From: Ostrinia nubilalis
Lineage: Eukaryota > Arthropoda > Insecta > Lepidoptera > Crambidae
Length of the DNA stretch: 64,000 nucleotides
Assembly (NCBI RefSeq): GCF_963855985.1
Contig: NC_087109.1
Coordinates: forward strand, 4,918,001-4,982,000
Direction of reading: 5' to 3'
In this document: positions 1-11,326 of the stretch, one piece after another
Position numbering within the stretch: the first letter of the stretch is position 1
Layout: each line of letters begins with the position of its first letter
The notes under the pieces: generated by a model
What the model saw: the letters and a program-made list of their open reading frames with translations, nothing else
What the model was told of the DNA's origin: nothing
The model's database searches: none
Made by a program: the position numbers and the translations under genes

Positions 1-600
1 GAATGTATTTCTATAATAATGATTTTGTGTGTGTCATTAAATTGGTTGTGTTAAGCTAAATACTAAACTAAGTAAATTGGATACTAGATACTGAAAGAAA
101 GGTAAAACATTACATTATTTTATCATAAAGGTTAGTCAAACAGATAGAATGAATAGATTTCAATAGATACAAATAAAATTTACACAGTAAAATATTAAAA
201 AGAATCGCACAATAATAAAATCCAACAAAAATAACAACACATTTTTTATTTGTTTATTTAATGCATACTTTCTCATAAAATATAAGCCGATTAAAAATGT
301 ACTGCAGCAACTTTTATTTAAAATTCCCTAGAAATATAATTCCCACATTTCCCACATCCTGAAAATTCCCGGAATTTTTGGCTGGAACTTTGAAACCGTT
401 TCTAAACAAGTTCGTGAGCACAAAGGGCGGTTACCGCTTCCGCATCAATGGTATATGTGGTACAAGAATTTTTAGTTGGGTTTATTTTGGTAGGGCACGC
501 TTGAGAGATTTCATTTGGTTCATAATAATTTTGATAATATTCTGGAGTCTGGAGATATTCTAAGCTATTAGGGTAGGCAGGTATTGCATTGTGTATCGCG
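1..600. other. AT-rich intergenic sequence
   Basis: No gene is recognisable. Around 320-380 the motif AATTCCC recurs several times, resembling the body of a dispersed repeat. Open frames across 378-563 and 402-818 have no protein features I recognise. Confidence 0.5.
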
Positions 601-619
601 GACGAATGTACAGGTAAGG

Positions 620-940
620 ACAAAAACTTCGTTTCACATGAAACGAATCCGAGAGTTTCTCCAGAGAGAGATTCTCCGGCCTCCGGAGAACATCTTCGGA
701 TTTTAGTGGCGGGGCACCCTTCTGGCGGGGAAACCCCACAAAACCCATGCATTTCCTGGTGGAATAAAAGCAGTACATTGTGCCGTATAGTTCTGGCAGA
801 GTAGAATAGGATACACACTCTTCCCGTGGCTGACGTAAGAGGCGACTAAGGGAGAAATATTTGAACATCAGCAGGCCTCCCCAACCCGTCTGGCTAGCGT
901 GGGGAGTGACCAAATGCCCCACAATACTGTTTAATCTATG
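620..940. repeat. GC-rich dispersed repeat, possibly LINE 5' fragment
   Basis: This block is much more GC-rich than its flanks and reads like an old retroelement piece. It contains CTCTTCCCGTGGCTGACGTA followed by AGAGGCGACTAAGGGA, a phrase I associate with lepidopteran non-LTR elements. Several overlapping open frames on both strands are frame shadows of this block and carry no recognisable domain. The class assignment is from memory of similar sequence and is weak. Confidence 0.3.
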
Positions 941-1388
941 TAACATGTTTGCTAAGTCTAGTCTGATGTTTAATCCACTGTATAACGTTCATGTTTAATA
1001 TGATTTTACTATTTCCATGTCCAGAATTTTCTTACAAAACACAACGCTCTCCTATGTATTATAACCACAATGTATGTGTTACACGTTCGAACCAAAATAA
1101 TGTTGAATGTTTACAAGCCATTTAGTCTAAAACACGTATAAAACTAAGCGGCAACGATAAAGCCGTACACAAAGGCTTCACTAACCAATGTTATATCAAT
1201 CGCACGCCATCCGTCAATCGAATACGGTGGTGGAAGTAACCGGCTGGTGGTAGGGTGCCCAAATTTGTAATGTTTATTGCTTAAAGAAATCTGAAGGTCC
1301 AGATCCTGCATTACTGGATTCCTTAAAACTGGATTGCTGAATTATGTACCTGAAAAGTAAAGTGAGAAAGTTAAATTTATGTATGTTC
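941..1388. other. Intergenic, nothing recognised
   Basis: AT-rich sequence without a coding signal, tRNA fold or clear terminal repeat. Confidence 0.4.
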
Positions 1389-1505
1389 CTATACTAATAT
1401 CATAAATGCAAAAGTTACTGTTTGTTTCGTTTTCACGCCTAAAACTTGTTGTAAGTTTGCTTTAAACTTGGTTTAGCGATTGCACACAAAATTTCTTATG
1501 TTAGG
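1389..1505 (+). mobile_element. Degenerate 5' part of a Helitron-like repeat
   Basis: It begins CCTATACTAATATCATAAATG, then a GTTACTG/GTTTG stretch and TTTTCACGCCTAAAAC. This matches the 5' part of the better copies at 7461 and 45813. The 3' hairpin and CTAG end are missing, so this is a truncated copy. Confidence 0.45.
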
Positions 1506-2521
1506 GTTATGAAAATTAATTTTTAATGAATTTAACAATTTATTTACTTACTAAGACTTAAATGGACAAAACCGCAAGCAAAAGGTAGTTGAGTTCGTTA
1601 TTTTATTTGTTTTTCTCAAACAATCACCCTGCAAAACAATTTGTTCATAACATTTACAAACATGCATTATTTTATCAAACTTAATAACAGAATCGTCACA
1701 CAGAAAAATTCATTCAAAAGAACATAGCCAAAGTTGTATCCGTTATAAATTATTTATGTCGATGCCAAAAAACGAGATTAACTCGTCAAAATAACATTTC
1801 TACGATCGAATGAACGAGTCACGTCAATCTTATTTATTTTCCCGTCACCGCGTTGGAATTCCCGGGATTCCATTGCGCCCACGTTTCATGAATTCCCGGG
1901 AATTCCGAATATGTGGCCACCGCATCCCGATACTCTGTTGGAACGCGGGAAACAATAAAGCGGGTATAAAACGTTATGAGCTCTTCGAGGAGGCTTCGCC
2001 GTGATTTAGAGCCTCTGGAAATGCGGAAACCGCCTTGGAAACTGATTAGGAATCTCCACTGATGTATCAAATTGCTGGATACACTATAGAAGAATTCGGA
2101 GATTGATCGTACAATTAACGCATTCGCTTTAGCAGTAATAAAGCTGTTATTTCTTGTAAGCGGCTGTTGTATGTTTGGATGCCATAATCTCAAAGAACTT
2201 TCTTCAGAACTATCACTACTATCACAAAATTGCATCTATCTCGAATCGAAAGAGTTTTGATTAAGTTTGTAATTCAAACTTCAAACACAAACATTACACA
2301 CATTTTAACCGTAAAACAAACGCGCTTTTTAGAAACTTGCATTACGTCAGTGATGTTCAAACAGTGCGTCAAAAATGTGCATTTTACAGGAGATGAAAAG
2401 CACACGCGGTCTTTCTTCATCCAAAGGCACCAAAATGTTAAAACCGTCAAAAAATTACTTACACACTATTGAACTTCACTGAAGATTTGCAGTTATTAAA
2501 TACAGAGAAAATTATTTTTCA
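1506..2521. other. Intergenic; palindromic GAATTCCCGGGAATTC
   Basis: No gene is recognised. A perfect 16-bp palindrome, GAATTCCCGGGAATTC, lies at 1890-1905, with a related GGAATTCCCGGGATTCC at 1855-1871. Open frames here are short and have no features. Confidence 0.4.
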
Positions 2522-2531
2522 CGCGCATTAC

Positions 2532-3373
2532 GGTATCCTTCCGTTTGGCCAAATTACTTTTCGCCAAATTTCACTTCGCAAACAACTTATCGCCAAAGTT
2601 TCATTTCCCAAATAAACTTTTAGCAACTGTACTTTTCGCAACTAATTCATTTGGTCAAATTAACATTTGGCCAAATTTTACTTGGCAAATGTTTATATAG
2701 CAAATGTTTTATTTTGCCAAATATTATATCCCAAATAATTTGCTTGGTCAAATTGACACTTCACATACTTACGAGTACCCACCGTTACCCACAAATCAAA
2801 GCATAAGGCACATGGTCATATTGGTCATGGTTTTCACAATAATTTTATGTAAAACAGAGAGATTGCAGAAAATAGTATGGTTGCAAAAAGTAGGTATTGT
2901 AGAAAATAGTAGGTTAGGTTAGGTTAGAACAGTGACCCTTAATGCGCGAAGGCGAGCGAAGCGTGCCGCGGCAGCGGCCGCCGAGCGCTAGATTCATCTC
3001 TATTGTTAATGAATCATTTGGAAATTTCGATAAAAAGAATGAAATATGAAAATTTATTTAGAAAAAATTTTATATTAAATACCCAATAAACAAAATAATA
3101 ACCACAAGCTAATTTGTATTCCATTCTATGCACCAATCAAATTGTTTTGTAAATAGTTTATCGTGAAATATTTTTGCCAAATGAAACATTTGGCAAAACA
3201 TACTTTGCCAAACAATAATTTGCTAAACAATAATATGCCAAAAACGACATTTGCGAATTAAAAGTTTGCAATAAGTTGTTTTGCCAAATGAGAATTTGCC
3301 AAATGAAAATTTGCGAAACGTTGTTTGCGATGTGATAATTTGGGAAACGTTTTTTGGCCAAACATTAGTAATC
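2532..3373. mobile_element. Foldback-like DNA element with 10-bp target duplication
   Basis: An 842-bp segment is flanked by exact 10-bp direct repeats CGCGCATTAC at 2522-2531 and 3374-3383. Each arm, about 200 bp, is a run of degenerate units around GCCAAAT (for example TTTGGCCAAATTAC on the left). The right arm (about 3165-3365) carries the same units in inverse orientation. TIRs made of short tandem units plus a 9-10 bp duplication fit foldback or Mutator-type DNA elements. The centre has three TTAGG telomere-type repeats (2913-2926) and a GC-rich patch (2942-2990). I see no transposase, so the element is non-autonomous. Confidence 0.75.
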
Positions 3374-3706
3374 CGCGCATTACATTTGTTTATTTAACCA
3401 TAATCAGTATTACACTCTTCAGCAAGCAAGTCAGGTTGAAAATTGTGAAGTACTCGTATTTATTGTTGACACTTCTAGTTAACCAGCAGCTAGAAAGGCG
3501 GAGCAATCGTAATGGGAGGCCTAAAGATGTAAAAAGTTTATGAGTTACGCTGTATGTAACAACGCCTTGTTCACTTCGGTACACTTTAGCGTATTTAAGA
3601 AAAGGAGTAAGTATTTGATTTAACATAATATTTTTGTTTCATTTTAATAGCTTTTACATAACCATAGATTACAGAAACTAAAGGGAGATGTGAAAATGGG
3701 GCGTGT

Positions 3707-3946
3707 GACACCAGGTTTCGAACTCAGCGCATTAGTTGGCATCTCCCTAAATCTATATGCTTTTACCCTCGTGGATATCGTTATAAATTATAGTCTCATA
3801 TTAATCAACAAACAATAATAACTGTTCAGTTTCATCAAATCAAATTTTGTAATATGTTGTATCTCCCTTAATAACGTTTATTTTCATAGCTATGCTGATG
3901 TAATATTTGTGAGTTTTAATAGTGTTTCAGTACTTTTAATTATATC
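3707..3946 (+). repeat. 240-bp direct repeat, copy 1
   Basis: Identical by eye over 240 bp to 4436-4675 (offset 729). It starts GACACCAGGTTTCGAACTC and ends TTTTAATTATATC. A 489-bp spacer separates the copies. I see no LTR-type TG...CA ends and no matching target duplication, so it is either a recent local duplication or the termini of a small unclassified element. Confidence 0.85.
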
Positions 3947-3953
3947 TACTATC

Positions 3954-4091
3954 TACTATAATTGTTGAAAACTTTTACCAACGTTATGTTATTTATTCCT
4001 TTAAGTTTCTTTGTGTAAAAAAAAATTAAAAGGCGAGACTGAATACGCACTTAGAGAATAGATATATATGTACCATCCTAGACAGCATCTC
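3954..4091 (+). repeat. Dispersed repeat, copy 1 of a family seen four times
   Basis: The sequence from CTATAATTGTTGAAAAC to CATCCTAGACAGCATCTC recurs at 6876-7011. A related inverse piece lies at 22335-22430 and another piece at 52855-52935. The shared core reads as TACCATCCTAGACTGCATC and CTCGCCTTGAAAAG. It is an old dispersed repeat of unknown class. Confidence 0.5.
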
Positions 4092-4435
4092 TGGTCTGTC
4101 GCAGCAATATGCCCAAAAACAGAACACAATGCTCGCGGCAGCAATGATGACAGCAGCGACGTTATTATGTGTAAACATAACGTCGTTTACATTGCTTGCG
4201 TAGTACCTACTAAAGATTATTCGAACTTTGAGTACCGCAGTGGATAATGAGCACATTCAAACTAACAGAATACATTTAATCGCACGTCACTGCGTATGTA
4301 GTGGCGCCTGTACGTACATTACTTGCATCCTGGTATGCGAACGAATAGTCGCACTCAGTACCATGTGTGCATGACGCACACTCTTCGCGACGTATCGTTT
4401 TTATTTTGATTACTTTGTGTGTTAATTTCTAATGC

Positions 4436-4675
4436 GACACCAGGTTTCGAACTCAGCGCATTAGTTGGCATCTCCCTAAATCTATATGCTTTTACCCTCG
4501 TGGATATCGTTATAAATTATAGTCTCATATTAATCAACAAACAATAATAACTGTTCAGTTTCATCAAATCAAATTTTGTAATATGTTGTATCTCCCTTAA
4601 TAACGTTTATTTTCATAGCTATGCTGATGTAATATTTGTGAGTTTTAATAGTGTTTCAGTACTTTTAATTATATC
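4436..4675 (+). repeat. 240-bp direct repeat, copy 2
   Basis: Identical by eye to 3707-3946. The flanks differ on both sides, which fixes the repeat boundaries to the base. Confidence 0.85.
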
Positions 4676-6610
4676 GCTTCAATTTGGGTGTTTAGGGTCT
4701 AATGGCCGCAACCGTTTCAAACGACATTTGGATGGGATGGGCGAAACTTGTTTAGTAGGGTAGTTCTGTAATTTGATTAATAATCGGCATGTATGTATTT
4801 TTTTAATAAAATGGTCCAAAATTTTTTGGTTTCGGCACTTTTAAGTAAGTTTCAAATTTTTTTTTGTCAAATAGTTTGAATTTTCAAGTCTTTAATAGTA
4901 ATTTTTACTAGTTGAATTATTATGATATGTACGTAGAAAAATTTCAATTTGGCAGCTAAGGTGTAAAATTTCCTTGTCCAATAACTTTTTACCTCTCCAA
5001 TCTATTGACTGCATACAATGTTCCAAAACCAGATAAACTCTACCTATACTGAACAATTATACTCAAATTCATTAAATATCAATAACAAGCAATATTGATT
5101 AAATACAACTACTACCAGGAAGTACTCCTAAATATTCAACCATAATTCAATCATGCGGAATACCAGCATGCCATGCTCCGCACGCTACGAATATCCGTAG
5201 CAGCTACGAGCTACGAAGGCCAAGCGGACTTCGTAGAACGCTACGAAACCGCTACTTGAGAATTCGTAGAACTACGAGCGTCAATAGAAACGTAGTTAGT
5301 GAAAATCAATTGGCTTGAATAAACGCGAAACGGTGTGAAAGTAATTAGGTATTTAATTGAATAAAAAATGGATGTTGCTATGGATAAAAAAAAACGATTA
5401 GATAGTTGACTATAGCGGTAAAGTTTTACTAAACTTTAATCTTATTTATTCATGGTTACAATGGCAGTACAAACGCATTTTAAGTTACATTGTAAATCAT
5501 GGACTATCTTTGTAATGAAGTACGAAGTAATGAAGAAGTTGAGTCGGATGAATATGTACAGTTATCCATGAAAGCTCTCAAAACTTCAAAATACGATAGC
5601 TTCTAACTCACATTAATAATTGTGGTAAAACAAATAATAACTTTTTATTACACCAACTTAATAAAAAAAACAATTGAATGTTTAAAACAAGTACTCTATC
5701 CTTTCCGATTGAAACAAAAGACTACGAATATTACTTATACGAAGGCCATAACTTGACTGCCCATAAAGTTGGTGTGGTGGTCGGGTCCCTACTCCATCTG
5801 CGACCGCTGGGCTAGTCTAGTCCAAGGGCCAAGCATTTTCTTATTTATTATATCTAAATTGTGTATAAATGGCAATCGTTAATGACTGATCTATCAAAAC
5901 ACAGTTCAAAACCACCTCTCTCAGGGCCAAGACCGGGTTGCTCTGAATGTATAGTTTTAGTTCTCTGCGTTTATTTTATTTAAAAACTTTATTGCACACA
6001 AAAAATGGAGTGCAGGAAAGATTGCAGTCCGGGTGATACTGCGAGCGAAAAGCTAACTAATAAATAAAATAAAACATTCTCTAATTTTCAAGTCTATTAT
6101 GAACGTTTTTAGGAACTCGTATACGAATTTGGAAAAGCTATATGTGATTTGTAAATCGACTGTTTCCAAAATGTTACCCCTGACCGCCTCCACGACTATA
6201 ACACACATCTGCTACTACATTTGGGGATAGGAACCGCCATATTGTAATTTTATGTGCATTAAATATTGTAATAGATCACCCAATATCGTTGAGCATTACT
6301 ATGCTAAATGAAATGCGCTAGATATTTATGGTAATAGCTTTATTGAATCTCGACCTAATGCAGCTTCTTTAACTTTTATATTATTTTGCCTTCGATTTGG
6401 AGTGGTTCATAGGTCTATGTTAAATAAATTGATGAAATTGAGCTACTTTTATTATATTTGAATATGACTCTACGGGGATGAGTTCCATGAAGTGACAAAA
6501 ACGCGTATACCAGCGAGGCGCAAGTGATGTGATCTGTACTTTTTTTTATTTGTGCAATTGAGTTGCAAAAATAAAATGAGTTTTATCCAAAATAAGTTGG
6601 TGTAAGGTTA
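4676..6610. other. Intergenic, with a CTACGA-rich patch
   Basis: No gene is recognised. At 5187-5290 the hexamer CTACGA and its complement TCGTAG occur many times in both orientations and could fold; this is probably an old repeat. The remainder is AT-rich. Confidence 0.4.
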
Positions 6611-6615
6611 TGGGT

Positions 6616-6705
6616 GCGGACATCTGGATGCGGGCAGCGCAGGACCAGTCGTTATGGAAACCCTTGGGGGAGGCGTTTATCCAGCAGTGGACGTCTTTTG
6701 GCTGA
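6616..6705 (+). pseudogene. RTE-type LINE ORF C-terminus remnant
   Basis: In one frame the sequence encodes ADIWMRAAQDQSLWKPLGEA followed by FIQQWTSFG and a stop. This is the typical C-terminal end of the reverse-transcriptase ORF of RTE-like LINEs. Related tails occur at 25823-25909, 31641-31697 and 50686-50866. The upstream coding sequence is absent, as expected for a heavily 5'-truncated LINE insertion. Confidence 0.65.
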
Positions 6706-6875
6706 AATGACAATAGGGACATAATAATATCTTGAAGTTTCGTATTGGATTATATTCAAAGCAATGCATCTAGCTCTAAGCCTAAACCATAACTTGGAAT
6801 ATAGAAGAGTTGTCCAAACGGTCATAGTTTGCTCGTAAATTTAGTTTTATTGAGCAACTTCAACTGTATGGCTCC

Positions 6876-7011
6876 GACTATAATTGTTGAAAACACTTAC
6901 CAACCTTATGGTATTTTTTCCTTTAAGTTTCTTTGTGTAAAAAAAATTAAAAGGCGAGACTGAATACGCACTTAGAGAATAGATATGTCTACCATCCTAG
7001 ACAGCATCTCA
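6876..7011 (+). repeat. Dispersed repeat, copy 2
   Basis: Matches 3954-4091 with few differences, including TTCCTTTAAGTTTCTTTGTG and GGCGAGACTGAATACGCAC. Confidence 0.6.
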
Positions 7012-7390
7012 ATTAACATCAGGTGCGATTGCAGTCTAAAACCTACCTTGTTCTGGATAAAAAAAATTAAGCTTAAAATCCATTCAAAATATTTCAATAC
7101 GTTAGCATTAATAACAATGTATGTAGGTCACACACCTTCCCTATATGAAATTCCAAAATTTCATAAATTATGAACTTCGTAATTGACTTTCTTACGAGCA
7201 AAATTAATTTTCTTTATTAGCATACACACACACGTCCCCTTGCTGGGAAAAGGCATTAATAATTGTGGTCTAGCTGTTGTATAGACTTTTAGTAAATTTT
7301 GTCAAAACCAGTTTCAAGTACCAGCGAATCGAGACACAATAGAAATCATAGTTATTTAATTTTTTAGCGTTAACAGTCGCATCTCAAACT

Positions 7391-7454
7391 AATTTGAAAA
7401 TTATAAATAACTTGAAAAAATCGAACTGCCTAAGGCGGGAATTGAACCCACGAC
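7391..7454 (-). mobile_element. Partial tRNA-derived SINE, inverse orientation
   Basis: It contains GCCTAAGGCGGGAATTGAAC, the complement of the T-arm and acceptor end of the SINE at 7784-7895. The tail is ATAACTTGAAAAAATCGAAC. It lacks the 5' tRNA half, probably cut by the Helitron-like element that starts next to it. Confidence 0.65.
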
Positions 7455-7460
7455 ATCCCA

Positions 7461-7486
7461 ACTAATATTATAAATGCGAAAGTAAC

Positions 7487-7527
<41 letters not shown>

Positions 7528-7708
7528 TACGCTTTCCCGCTTAAACCTCGCAACCGATTTTGATGAAATTTGGCATAGAGATAGTTTGAGTCCCGGGAAA
7601 GAACATAGGATAGTTTTTATCCCGGTTTTTGAAACAGGGACGCGCGCGATAAAGTTTTTCTGTGACAGACAAAATTCCACGCGGGCGAAGCCGCGGGCGG
7701 AAAGCTAG
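7461..7708 (+). mobile_element. Non-autonomous Helitron-like element with (GTCT)n
   Basis: It starts ACTAATATTATAAATGCGAA and then has about ten GTCT repeats (7487-7527). It ends with a GC-rich hairpin (GCGGGCGAAGCCGCGGGC) shortly before CTAG at 7705-7708, followed by T. A hairpin plus a CTRR end next to T is the Helitron signature, and such (GTCT)n-bearing copies are common in Lepidoptera. It has no coding capacity. It lies between two inversely oriented SINE pieces. Confidence 0.6.
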
Positions 7709-7783
7709 TACCCAATATTGATGAAAACAAACGCTAGCCGTAACAGCGTATTACTCTTGAAAATTTGGACGGGTTCATCCAGT

Positions 7784-7895
7784 GTCTAAGTAGCTCAGTT
7801 GGAAGAGCAGTCGCCCGGCAAGCGGAAGGACGTGGGTTCAATTCCCGCCTTAGGCAGTTCGAGTTTTTTTCAAGTTATTTATAATTTTCACAATA
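7784..7895 (+). mobile_element. tRNA-derived SINE (tRNA-Ala-like head)
   Basis: The head (7784-7856) folds as a tRNA. Acceptor GTCTAAG pairs with CTTAGGC; the D arm is GCTC/GAGC; the anticodon loop CCGGCAA has GGC (Ala); the T arm is GTGGG/CCCGC around TTCAATT. Box A and box B are visible. A fixed tail follows (CAGTTCGAG, poly-T, CAAGTTATTTATAATTTTC), and the same tail is seen at 7391-7454 and 40184-40222. This marks a SINE rather than a single-copy tRNA gene, although an automatic tRNA caller could report it as tRNA-Ala. Confidence 0.65.
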
Positions 7896-8245
7896 GAAAT
7901 CAGTTGTTACCTCGATCTCATGTGACCACTACACATGTGATATCTTCTTACAAGATAAGATATCAACTAGAGATGAAACGGATATCCGGCAACTATCCGG
8001 TAGGCCGGATATCCGGCCTAAATTTACTATCCGGCCGGATACCGGATATTAAAAAACTACGACAATTTCCTATTAATAAAATTAAATACATTAATCTTTG
8101 AGGTAAATATCAATAAAATGGCTTATAATATTGACGGCTTTTATTTAAAGTCCAAAAAGTTACAAAAAAGCCATTCTTCAAAAAGCCTTTCAAAAAACTA
8201 ATTTCTTTTTCTGGGCTATTCACTCTAATGACGAATACATAAATA

Positions 8246-9242
8246 CAGGGTGGCCCAGAAGAAAATTCACTTTTGAAAATTGAAGGAAACGAAAACTGTA
8301 CATTATATTATACTAGAACTTTAACTATTGCATTTTGAAGGAATGCAATTTATTTTTAATTTTACCTTTATTAAATTACATCGCCTAGGAAATTTCCTTG
8401 ACGCTTACAACATTCGATCAACATACATCAAAATCTTGAATCAGAATCAGAATCAGAATCAGAATCAGAAATATTTATTTGCTTTTACATGGTTTTACAA
8501 GATATTATTATTACAATTGGCATGTCCACATGTTGACTTAATTAGTCGTGCAAATATTGAAAAAAAAAAAAAAATAATGTAAGTACAAAAGAACAATAAT
8601 AAATTACAGCGTTTGAATGTCAGGATTATTATTACAATGGATTATATTAACATGCTTTACAATAAATAATTCTAGTCGAGAAAATTAAATAGTCTGTTAA
8701 TCATAATAATTTGTCGTCAAAGTATTCTTGTATTGAGTAATAGCATTTATTCAAAAGCCAGATATGCAACTTTTTTTTAAACAACTCTAGCGGCAACAGT
8801 TTAAAAAATTCAGGTAACTTATTATATATTTTAATAGCCATATATTGAAATGCGTTCGTTAGAATTACCTCGAAACCTATTAAGCAGGGATGAAATCTCA
8901 CTGCCTCTAAGAAGCGCTAATCTCATTCCAGCAGACTTCTTTTTGCGGGGTTACCTTATGAGCAGAGTATACTCTAATAATCCAAAAACTCTGCAGCATT
9001 CATCCAACCTGAATCCATTTCGAGGTAACTCTAACGAAAGTTTTCCAAAATTTTGATGTATGTTGACCGAATGTTGTAAACGTCAAGGGAATCACATGTA
9101 CGATAAAATTTATAAGAGAAAGTAAATTTTAAAATAAATTGCACTAAATTTCCTTTAAATTGCAATAGTTAAAGTTCTACAAAAATGTACAGTTTTCGTT
9201 TCATTGAATTTTCAAAAGTTAATTTTCTTCTGGGCCACCCTG
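8246..9242. mobile_element. TA-flanked long-inverted-repeat MITE nested in hAT copy A
   Basis: The ends are CAGGGTGGCCCAGAAGAAAA and its near complement, with TA at 8244-8245 and 9243-9244. hAT copy B lacks this insertion and shows the intact target with a single TA, which proves the boundary. The arms are about 190 bp, and a LINE fragment fills the centre. A TA duplication and CAGGG ends suggest Tc1/mariner-type mobilisation. Confidence 0.85.
8437..9010 (-). pseudogene. 5'-truncated non-LTR retrotransposon fragment
   Basis: On the minus strand the open frame at 8701-8901 (66 aa) includes NAFQYMAIKIYNKLPEFFK and ends NKCYYSIQEYFDDKLL. This is the usual C-terminal tail of CR1/Jockey-like ORF2 proteins. 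Downstream on that strand (8439-8470) is an ATTCTG-type hexamer array, a common 3' end for these LINEs. A second fragment with the same motif order is at 26836-27063. It lacks all reverse-transcriptase motifs. It is inserted between the arms of the surrounding MITE. Confidence 0.65.
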
Positions 9243-9681
9243 TAGTAAATAATATCTGTTAATGTCGAAATATTGCCAAATAAAAAAGACGATCTTTTTT
9301 TCACTGATGGTTTGATGACATGATGCATGCAGTTCAGTCAGATTACGCAGCAAGTAAACTAATTTAATTTTCGCTATTCAATCACACACTCACGATAGCA
9401 ACCGAAATCGCTCGAATTGATCTGCCCCCTAGACAAGTGGCAAAATCTGACATTCTATACGGACAGATTCAATTTTCGAAGTGTGACTAGTTTAGTCTAC
9501 TAATAGACCCAGTGATCGCGTTCGAAGCACCTGTGCGGCGTTAAACTCGTCACGACATGAAACGACACAATGGGCCAACTATCCGGCCGCCGGATATCCG
9601 GCTATCCGGCCTAGCAGCTGGCCGGATATCCGGTATCCGGTATCCGGCCAAACAACTATCCGTTTCATCTCTAATATCAAC

Positions 9682-11080
9682 ACACCTAATGCTTACTGGT
9701 GAATTGCAAATAGTTGGTTAAATGCAAGAACTTGCTCACGGTGCACTAATAGTGCTCTTGTAAGAAAGTTATATAAAAATCTATGACGCAACGTGGTTCA
9801 AAAATAGCAGCATTTAAAGCTGTTTAACCGAGCGCTTTAATAATTAAGACCGGTTACAGCAAGGGTTCTCAAAGTTTGGTGGTCAACGTTACGTAAATAT
9901 AAAGTTTATAAATCAGAAGGCAGATAAAATCCATTCTCCGTATCTATTTGTTTCTGAACATTTAATTTACGTTTAGGGAAAAATATCAAAATTACCTAGA
10001 CTTTCCTATTATAATTAAAACTTGACTGCACATTTCAAATTGACTGTGCTGTGCTCTGTGTTTACTGTGTCTAGTATCCCCACAATCCATGAATATAAAC
10101 TTACTCTACATACCTAATTTAGGAAGATCAAGTCCAGTTAGGTATTTGTGATCTCAACAATAAAAATATACGAGTATATCGCATTAGGGGGGCTAATATG
10201 CATCTTTTATTTTCCTAGGGTGGCTAGAGGTCTCCATGTTGAGAACCAGCGCATTAAAGGCAGCAAGTTAGGTTACGCATCGTTAAACCGAACGGTTAAA
10301 TAAAACATACGACCCGGTACAGCCTCTCTACATATTTTAGCGACTGCCTTTTTCAGCAGGGCTGCCAGAGTCAAACGTTAAATTAGTGGGGTAGTTTGCA
10401 ATTTGAAATGCAACTGCTTGCGAATTTACTTTGGGGAAGTCCCGGAGTTTACGTTTTGATTTTTATGCTTGAAAATTAGTGCTCGTGTACTCTGTTATGC
10501 GAAAAGGTTAGTCCTTACTAATTAAAAGTCTATCTACGTAAGTGTTGAGCACAGTTTTGTTTAGTGACGTTTAGTTTAGCATTTTTCAAGCATCAACATG
10601 TGTGTAACTTTTAATTACTAAAGGGGTTAGGTGCTCATGTTTATCGAAGGTAAGGTTGATGAAGATGCCAGTTCCTCTGTGGTTGAGGATTCCGAGTAAA
10701 GCTCGCTTCCACCTCGACCTAGGTTGCTCCCTTCTTGTGCTTTAGTTTAAATCCCTTTAATAATAAACTAATAACTTACACGCGCGTTAAACACTATGTA
10801 TAACCCGGCTGTATCTCCAGGTCACCTAGATACATTCCATAGCAGCTGTAATAGACATTTAGGTACATACATTTACCAATTTTGGTGATAAATAGGCATT
10901 TTGTATTAGTTTTTGTATAACGCCTGAACAAAAACAAAGGGTAATATTTTGGTGTTATACATAGATTTCGAATATAAAAAATATATAATTTAACTAATTA
11001 AGACATGACAAAAAAACTGAGATATGTCTCGTTTCTGTCGGGTCTGGGTTTTTTTTGTATGGGGCGTGACCGTTCTTCTT
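9682..11080. other. Intergenic, no gene recognised
   Basis: AT-rich sequence. A 20-codon ATG frame at about 10637-10699 ends in an acidic tail, but nothing around it supports a gene. A stretch near 10690-10800 looks repeat-like and could not be assigned. Confidence 0.4.
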
Positions 11081-11160
11081 TCTGACTTCACCATACCATT
11101 TATATGACCATGTTAACATGGGCTAGTGTCGGCTCATATACCCATTTACCTAACACCCTG
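11081..11160. mobile_element. Solo half of a TA-flanked hairpin MITE
   Basis: It matches the right arm of the complete copy at 28446-28709, ending CCCATTTACCTAACACCCTG at 11160 followed by TA. The left arm is missing. Confidence 0.7.
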
Positions 11161-11326
11161 TATAACCAAAGGGAGGTTCATTCGGATGCATAAATATTGC
11201 AATTTACAAATAATTCTTTGCTCTAAGAAAATGTTGATTCTACTTCTTAAATACAAATGATACAACTATTTCCCTATAGGATCATAATTATCAAAAAATA
11301 AATTACAGTATGTGTATGTTACGGTC

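Larger units (their letters stand above)
7968..9673. mobile_element. hAT-type non-autonomous element, copy A
   Basis: The TIRs are TAGAGATGAAACGGATA and its complement. They are flanked by an exact 8-bp target duplication ATATCAAC (7960-7967 and 9674-9681), the hAT hallmark. Subterminal regions are dense in CCGGATATCCGG-like palindromes. A 997-bp TA-flanked element sits inside (8246-9242). Copy B at 11648-12665 is the same family in inverse orientation. No transposase remains. Confidence 0.85.

Noticed and set aside
402..946. Overlapping open frames of 128-138 codons on the minus strand and 71 codons on the plus strand
   Set aside because: They overlap each other in a GC-rich retroelement-like block and show no domain, signal or splice structure.
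2913..2926. TTAGG telomere-type repeats
   Set aside because: Only about three units inside a foldback element; not evidence of a telomere or interstitial telomere.
7784..7856. Functional tRNA-Ala gene
   Set aside because: The fold is good, but the fixed downstream tail and other copies in the window mark it as a SINE head.
7799..8101. 100-codon open frame on the plus strand
   Set aside because: It runs from the SINE into the hAT terminus, so it is a chance read-through of two repeats.
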